Below, one piece after another: positions 39,397-43,606 of a DNA stretch of 43,606 nt (the first letter of the stretch is position 1; the number at the start of each line of letters is the position of its first letter). The notes below the pieces were generated by a model that saw nothing but the letters and a program-made list of their open reading frames with translations, made no database searches and had not been told where the DNA came from. Location of the stretch: positions 1 to 43,606 of the forward strand of contig NZ_JAANMS010000042.1 of assembly GCF_011250565.1 (NCBI RefSeq). The letters run 5' to 3'. The translations under genes were made by a program, and so were the position numbers. The stretch is from Nocardioides sp. IC4_145 (GTDB lineage: Bacteria > Actinomycetota > Actinomycetes > Propionibacteriales > Nocardioidaceae).

Positions 39397-39840
39397 TTAC
39401 TGGGAGATCTGGGTGATCTCGAACGGGACGGCCTGCTGGGCCTGGTGCGGGTGGTTCGGGCCGCTGTAGACCTTGAGCTTCTTCAGCATCTGCCGGCCGA
39501 GGCGGTTCTTGGGGAGCATGCCCCAGACGGCCTTCTCGATGACCTTGCGCGCGTCCTTCTCGAGGAGCTCACCGACCGGGGTGGCCGAGAGGCCGCCCGG
39601 GTAGCCGGAGTGGCGGTAGGCCATCTTGGTGGTCTTCTTGTTGCTCGACAGCGCGACCTTCTCGGCGTTGATGACGATGACGAAGTCGCCGGTGTCGGTG
39701 TTGGGCGCGAAGATCGGCTTGTGCTTGCCGCGCAGGAGGTTGGCGGACTGCACGGCAAGGCGACCGAGGACGATGTCGGTCGCGTCGATGACGTGCCACT
39801 CGCGCTGGATGTCAGCGGGCTTCGGGGCGTACGTACGCAC
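39397..39840 (-). CDS. rplM: 50S ribosomal protein L13
   Basis: A large-subunit assembly protein. It is 147 aa, the standard length, beginning [20 protein letters not shown] and containing [10 protein letters not shown] and [18 protein letters not shown]. The GTG at 39840 gives this canonical start; a longer reading from 39873 would add residues with no family support. It is the first gene of rplM-rpsI-glmM. A strong promoter lies about 170 bp upstream, leaving a long GC-rich leader with at least one hairpin that may serve in feedback control. Confidence 0.97.
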   Translation of the reverse strand: MRTYAPKPADIQREWHVIDATDIVLGRLAVQSANLLRGKHKPIFAPNTDTGDFVIVINAEKVALSSNKKTTKMAYRHSGYPGGLSATPVGELLEKDARKVIEKAVWGMLPKNRLGRQMLKKLKVYSGPNHPHQAQQAVPFEITQISQ

Positions 39841-40012
39841 GGCTGAGGCTCTCTTCGTTCGTGGTGCCCGCACGGCGGTCCCGCGCGGGTGATGCTGCTG
39901 CGGCTTCTGACGAACACGGCCCGGCTCGCCCGAGCCCCGCGGAGGGCCTCGGCGTCCGGATCTGCACCCACCCCACGAGAGGGGACGAGCGCGGCAGGAG
40001 TCGCGACCGGCA

Positions 40013-40042
40013 AGACTACGGCGGCGCGGACCCGAGGGTCAA
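40013..40042 (-). promoter_or_regulatory. Promoter of rplM-rpsI-glmM
   Basis: On the minus strand, TTGACC (40037-40042) and TAGTCT (40013-40018) are 18 bp apart, a strong primary-sigma match. Transcription would start near 40006, giving a leader of about 165 nt. Within it a stem CCGAGGCCC/GGGGCTCGG (about 39930-39955) can form. The gap 39841-40137 also holds the divergent citrate synthase promoter. Confidence 0.7.
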
Positions 40043-40101
40043 AACGCGGCCGCTGGCCCGGCTCCGGCACCGCCTCCCGTACCGGGTCGCGGGACACCGG
40101 G

Positions 40102-40131
40102 TTAACGCGGCTCCCGTCCCCGGTCTAGGTT
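40102..40131 (+). promoter_or_regulatory. Promoter of citrate synthase gene, leaderless
   Basis: TTAACG (40102-40107), an 18-bp spacer and TAGGTT (40126-40131), followed by 6 nt and the GTG at 40138. Both boxes and the spacing are good, and no ribosome site is present. Confidence 0.6.
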
Positions 40132-40137
40132 GGTGAC

Positions 40138-41417
<1,280 letters not shown>

Positions 41418-41427
<10 letters not shown>

Positions 41428-42089
41428 CGCAGGACCCGGACCCGATCACGACCCCGGACGGCTCGCCGTCCGGGGTCGTGCGCGTCCGGGGCGTGGTGTG
41501 GGACTTCGGGAACGTCCTCATCGACTGGGACCCGCTCGCCGCGATCGCCGCGGGGGTCGGCGAGGACGAGGCGCGCCGGTTCCTGGCCGCGAGCGACTTC
41601 GACTTCCTGGCCTGGAACCACGGGCCCGACTCGGGCGGGACGTGGGAGGACGCCGAGGCGGAGGTACGCCGCACGCACCCGCACTGGCTGGAGCACGCGC
41701 TGGCGTACCGCGCGAACTTCGCCGCCTCGCTGCTCGGCGAGGTGCCCGGCACCGCCGACCTGGTCCGTGAGCTGCGCGCCGCCGGCGTGCCGCAGTGGGG
41801 GCTGACCAACTGGTCCGACGAGCTCTACCCGCACGCGCCCGAGCGCTTCGAGGTCGTCGCCCTCCTCGACGGCGTGGTCGTCTCCGGCACCGAGCGGGTC
41901 GCCAAGCCCGACCGACGCGCCTACGAGCTGGTCGCGGAGCGGATGGGCCTGCCCCTGGGGTCGCTGGCCTTCGTCGACGACCGGGCCACCAACATCGAGG
42001 CCGCCGACGCGCTCGGCATGGCCGGCGTCCTCTTCACCGGCGCAGACGACACCCGCCTGCGGCTCCGGTCGCTCGGCCTGCCCGTCTGA
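41418..42089 (+). CDS. HAD-superfamily phosphatase-like hydrolase
   Basis: A 223-aa HAD-IA family protein. Motif I reads VVWDFGNVLIDWDP, the DxGN variant in which the usual second Asp is absent. Motif II is LTNWSDE, the Lys motif is VAKPDRRAYEL, and motif IV is AFVDDRATNIEAA. The GTG at 41418 overlaps the citrate synthase stop by 10 nt. A GTG at 41478, just before the HAD fold, is the alternative (203 aa). The choice matters because the perfect hairpin 41447-41480 lies inside the longer reading and buries the shorter one's start. The substrate is unknown. Confidence 0.85.
41447..41480 (+). terminator. Perfect 15-bp hairpin after citrate synthase
   Basis: CACGACCCCGGACGG/CCGTCCGGGGTCGTG with loop CTCG. 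It can end gltA transcripts or act as an attenuator for the HAD gene, whose alternative GTG start (41478-41480) forms the foot of the stem. There is no T-tract. Confidence 0.65.
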
Positions 42090-42107
42090 CCCCGGTCAGG
42101 CGCCGCT

Positions 42108-43606
42108 TCACCGCACCCGGACGGTACGCCGCGTGGCGGGCCCGCGGGCCGGGTCGACCACGACGACGGCCCGGCCGGCGCGGCGGACGGCCGTGCGACC
42201 GGCCTTCGTCAGGGTGACGCGCGCGGTGGTGACGCCGCCGGGGCGGAGCGAGACCTGCGCGCGGCCGACCGCCTTGCCGCCGGCCCGGAGCACCACGCGG
42301 GCGGTGCCGGGCATCGAGGAGACGACCGGCAGCGTGAGCGTGCGTCCGGCGAGGCCGGCGGCCGCGGCGGGCACCGCGGTGGTGCTGCCGGGGGTCACCG
42401 TCACCGTGGCGGTCGCGCTGTTGTTGGTCGGGTCGGCGTCGACCGAGGTCGAGCCGACGGTCGCGGTGTTGGTGACCGCGACGGGCTGCGCGTGCCCGCG
42501 GACCTCCTCGCCGGGCCGGTCCGCCAGGCACTCGAGGTCGACGACGGCGTCGACGGGCGTGGTGGTGGTGTTGAGCAGGCGGAACGCGCGGGCCTTGAGC
42601 CGCGGGTCGTTGCCGAGGTGGACGACGCCGGGCGGCAGCGACCAGGTGGCGGTGATGCCCTTGGCGTCGTCGGCGCAGCTGACCTGCTCCTCGACGACGT
42701 CGCCCGGCGGGAGCGTGACGGTGCGGACCACGTGGTCGAGCCGGAGCAGGTGGGTGTGCCCACCGGCCGAGGCGACCTCGCGGCGCAGGCACCGCAGCGA
42801 CAGCGAGACGGTGGCGGGGTCGGTGACGTCGACGGTGAACCGCCAGCCGGTCCCCCCGTCGGCCACCGGCTCGGAGCCGGACCAGCGGGCGGCGCCGCCG
42901 GCGAGCGCGAAGCCCGGCACGACGGGCACGGTGCCCGTCGGGCAGGCGAGGGTGGCGGCCTGCCGGCCGACGCCCCAGGCCTGGGTCGTGGTGACCGGGG
43001 CCGGGTCGAGCGACAACGCGTGGCGGTGGCCCTCGGTCACCTCGGTGGAGCCGGGCAGGCAGACCGCGAAGGCCTTGGCCTGCGCGCGGCCGGTCGCCTC
43101 GTTGCGGAGCACGGCCTTCCACGAGCCCGGTCCGGTCGACTCCGAGCGCAGGACCCGCACGTCGGTCAGCTCGCCGGTGTCCTGGTCGACGTGGTCGATG
43201 CGCACCTGGCCGTCGCTGAGCAGGGCGTCGGGCGCGGCGCAGGCGACGTTGACGGTGCGGGTCTCCCCCGGTTCGAGGTCGATGTGGACCTCCTGCTTGG
43301 TCGGGGTGAGCTCGTGCAGGAGCCAGCGGTCCGCGGGCGCGCCGGCGCCCGCGACCGGGTCGACGGTGACGCGCACGGTCCAGGACCTGGAGGCACCGGG
43401 CGCGAGCGTCCCGGCCGTGCAGGTGACGACCCGCGCGGCTGCGGTGCAGCCGGTCGGCAGCGGCGCGAGCGTGACGCCGGCCGGGAGCGGGTCGGTGACG
43501 GTCACGCCGGTGGCCGGAGCGGCGCCGACGTTGCGCGCGGTGAGGGTGTAGGCCAGCTCGTCGCCACCGCGCGCGGCGGGGCGGTCGAGGTCAACCCGGC
43601 GGGGCA
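42108..43606 (-). CDS. DUF11-domain surface protein, 5' end cut by window edge
   Basis: The frame is open to the right edge, so the N-terminus with its signal peptide is missing. At the edge is a DUF11 repeat (LAYTLTARNVGAAPATGVTV, then TDPLPAGVTL). Next is a long Cys-containing region with two similar blocks (VTEGHRHALSLDPAPVT and ASAGGHTHLLRLDHVVR). The end of a second DUF11-like repeat follows (VDADPTNNSATATVTVTPG), and then a basic beta-rich tail ending RRTVRVR. There is no LPxTG sortase signal. Such proteins are exported, often wall- or appendage-associated; the role is unknown. It converges with the HAD gene, 18 bp apart. Confidence 0.8.
   Translation of the reverse strand, partial: PRRVDLDRPAARGGDELAYTLTARNVGAAPATGVTVTDPLPAGVTLAPLPTGCTAAARVVTCTAGTLAPGASRSWTVRVTVDPVAGAGAPADRWLLHELTPTKQEVHIDLEPGETRTVNVACAAPDALLSDGQVRIDHVDQDTGELTDVRVLRSESTGPGSWKAVLRNEATGRAQAKAFAVCLPGSTEVTEGHRHALSLDPAPVTTTQAWGVGRQAATLACPTGTVPVVPGFALAGGAARWSGSEPVADGGTGWRFTVDVTDPATVSLSLRCLRREVASAGGHTHLLRLDHVVRTVTLPPGDVVEEQVSCADDAKGITATWSLPPGVVHLGNDPRLKARAFRLLNTTTTPVDAVVDLECLADRPGEEVRGHAQPVAVTNTATVGSTSVDADPTNNSATATVTVTPGSTTAVPAAAAGLAGRTLTLPVVSSMPGTARVVLRAGGKAVGRAQVSLRPGGVTTARVTLTKAGRTAVRRAGRAVVVVDPARGPATRRTVRVR

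Noticed and set aside
39841..40006. A known riboswitch or ribosomal-protein leader upstream of rplM
   Set aside because: The leader is long and can form hairpins, but I could not match it to a defined RNA family by eye.

Overview
The window comes from a high-GC actinobacterium, most likely Nocardioides or a close relative in the Nocardioidaceae. This rests on the very GC-rich codon use, many GTG starts, a mycothiol-dependent formaldehyde dehydrogenase, a GuaB/GuaB3 pair, a GroES-GroEL1 operon under CIRCE sites with a His-rich GroEL tail, and SigE-type ECF sigma factors. The genus is inference; no rRNA is present.

The backbone is a run of housekeeping genes on the minus strand. Read from high to low coordinates they are rplM-rpsI-glmM, a tandem GNAT gene, glmS, acpS, nnr, alr, an alpha/beta hydrolase, GNAT-TsaE, tsaB, rimI, tsaD, groES, groEL, an ACT-GNAT gene, guaB, guaB3, rnhA and a nitrilase-family gene, then an alpha-amylase overlapping glpD (cut by the left edge). 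Plus-strand genes are set into or beside this backbone: two SigE-type sigma/membrane-protein pairs (7.1-8.9 and 20.0-21.7 kb), a glycosyltransferase-like membrane protein (11.8 kb), a methyltransferase (15.8 kb), an MMPL exporter (21.8 kb), a GNAT gene between rimI and tsaD (25.3 kb), an AbiEi/DUF559 nuclease-like gene (32.0 kb), coaA (35.5 kb) and citrate synthase plus a HAD phosphatase (40.1-42.1 kb). The right edge cuts a DUF11 surface protein.

Functional groups are: cell-wall precursor supply (GlmS, GlmM, Alr), cofactor and carrier supply (AcpS, CoaA, Nnr), tRNA t6A37 synthesis (TsaB, TsaE, TsaD, with RimI), purine synthesis (GuaB, GuaB3), protein folding (GroES/GroEL1), formaldehyde removal (MscR-like dehydrogenase plus MBL protein) and alpha-glucan/glycerol use (amylase, GlpD). 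Many neighbours share 4-nt ATGA or GTGA overlaps, so translational coupling is common. At least eight genes carry a TANNNT hexamer 6-7 nt before the start codon, the signature of leaderless transcription in actinobacteria.

The most unusual feature is a family of five 50-bp hairpin-forming repeats in the same orientation. One lies between groES and groEL. Four bracket the AbiEi/DUF559 gene in an islet between acpS and nnr, and one of these supplies that gene's stop codon. A second, unrelated 50-bp palindrome with the same layout lies at 13.3 kb, and a half copy of it sits at the islet's right edge. Also notable are a GNAT-TsaE fusion, an ACT-GNAT fusion, a B12-fold protein that has lost its expected cobalamin ligands, and a shared promoter motif in front of both sigma-factor genes. 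I saw no tRNA, rRNA, CRISPR array, transposase or prophage genes.
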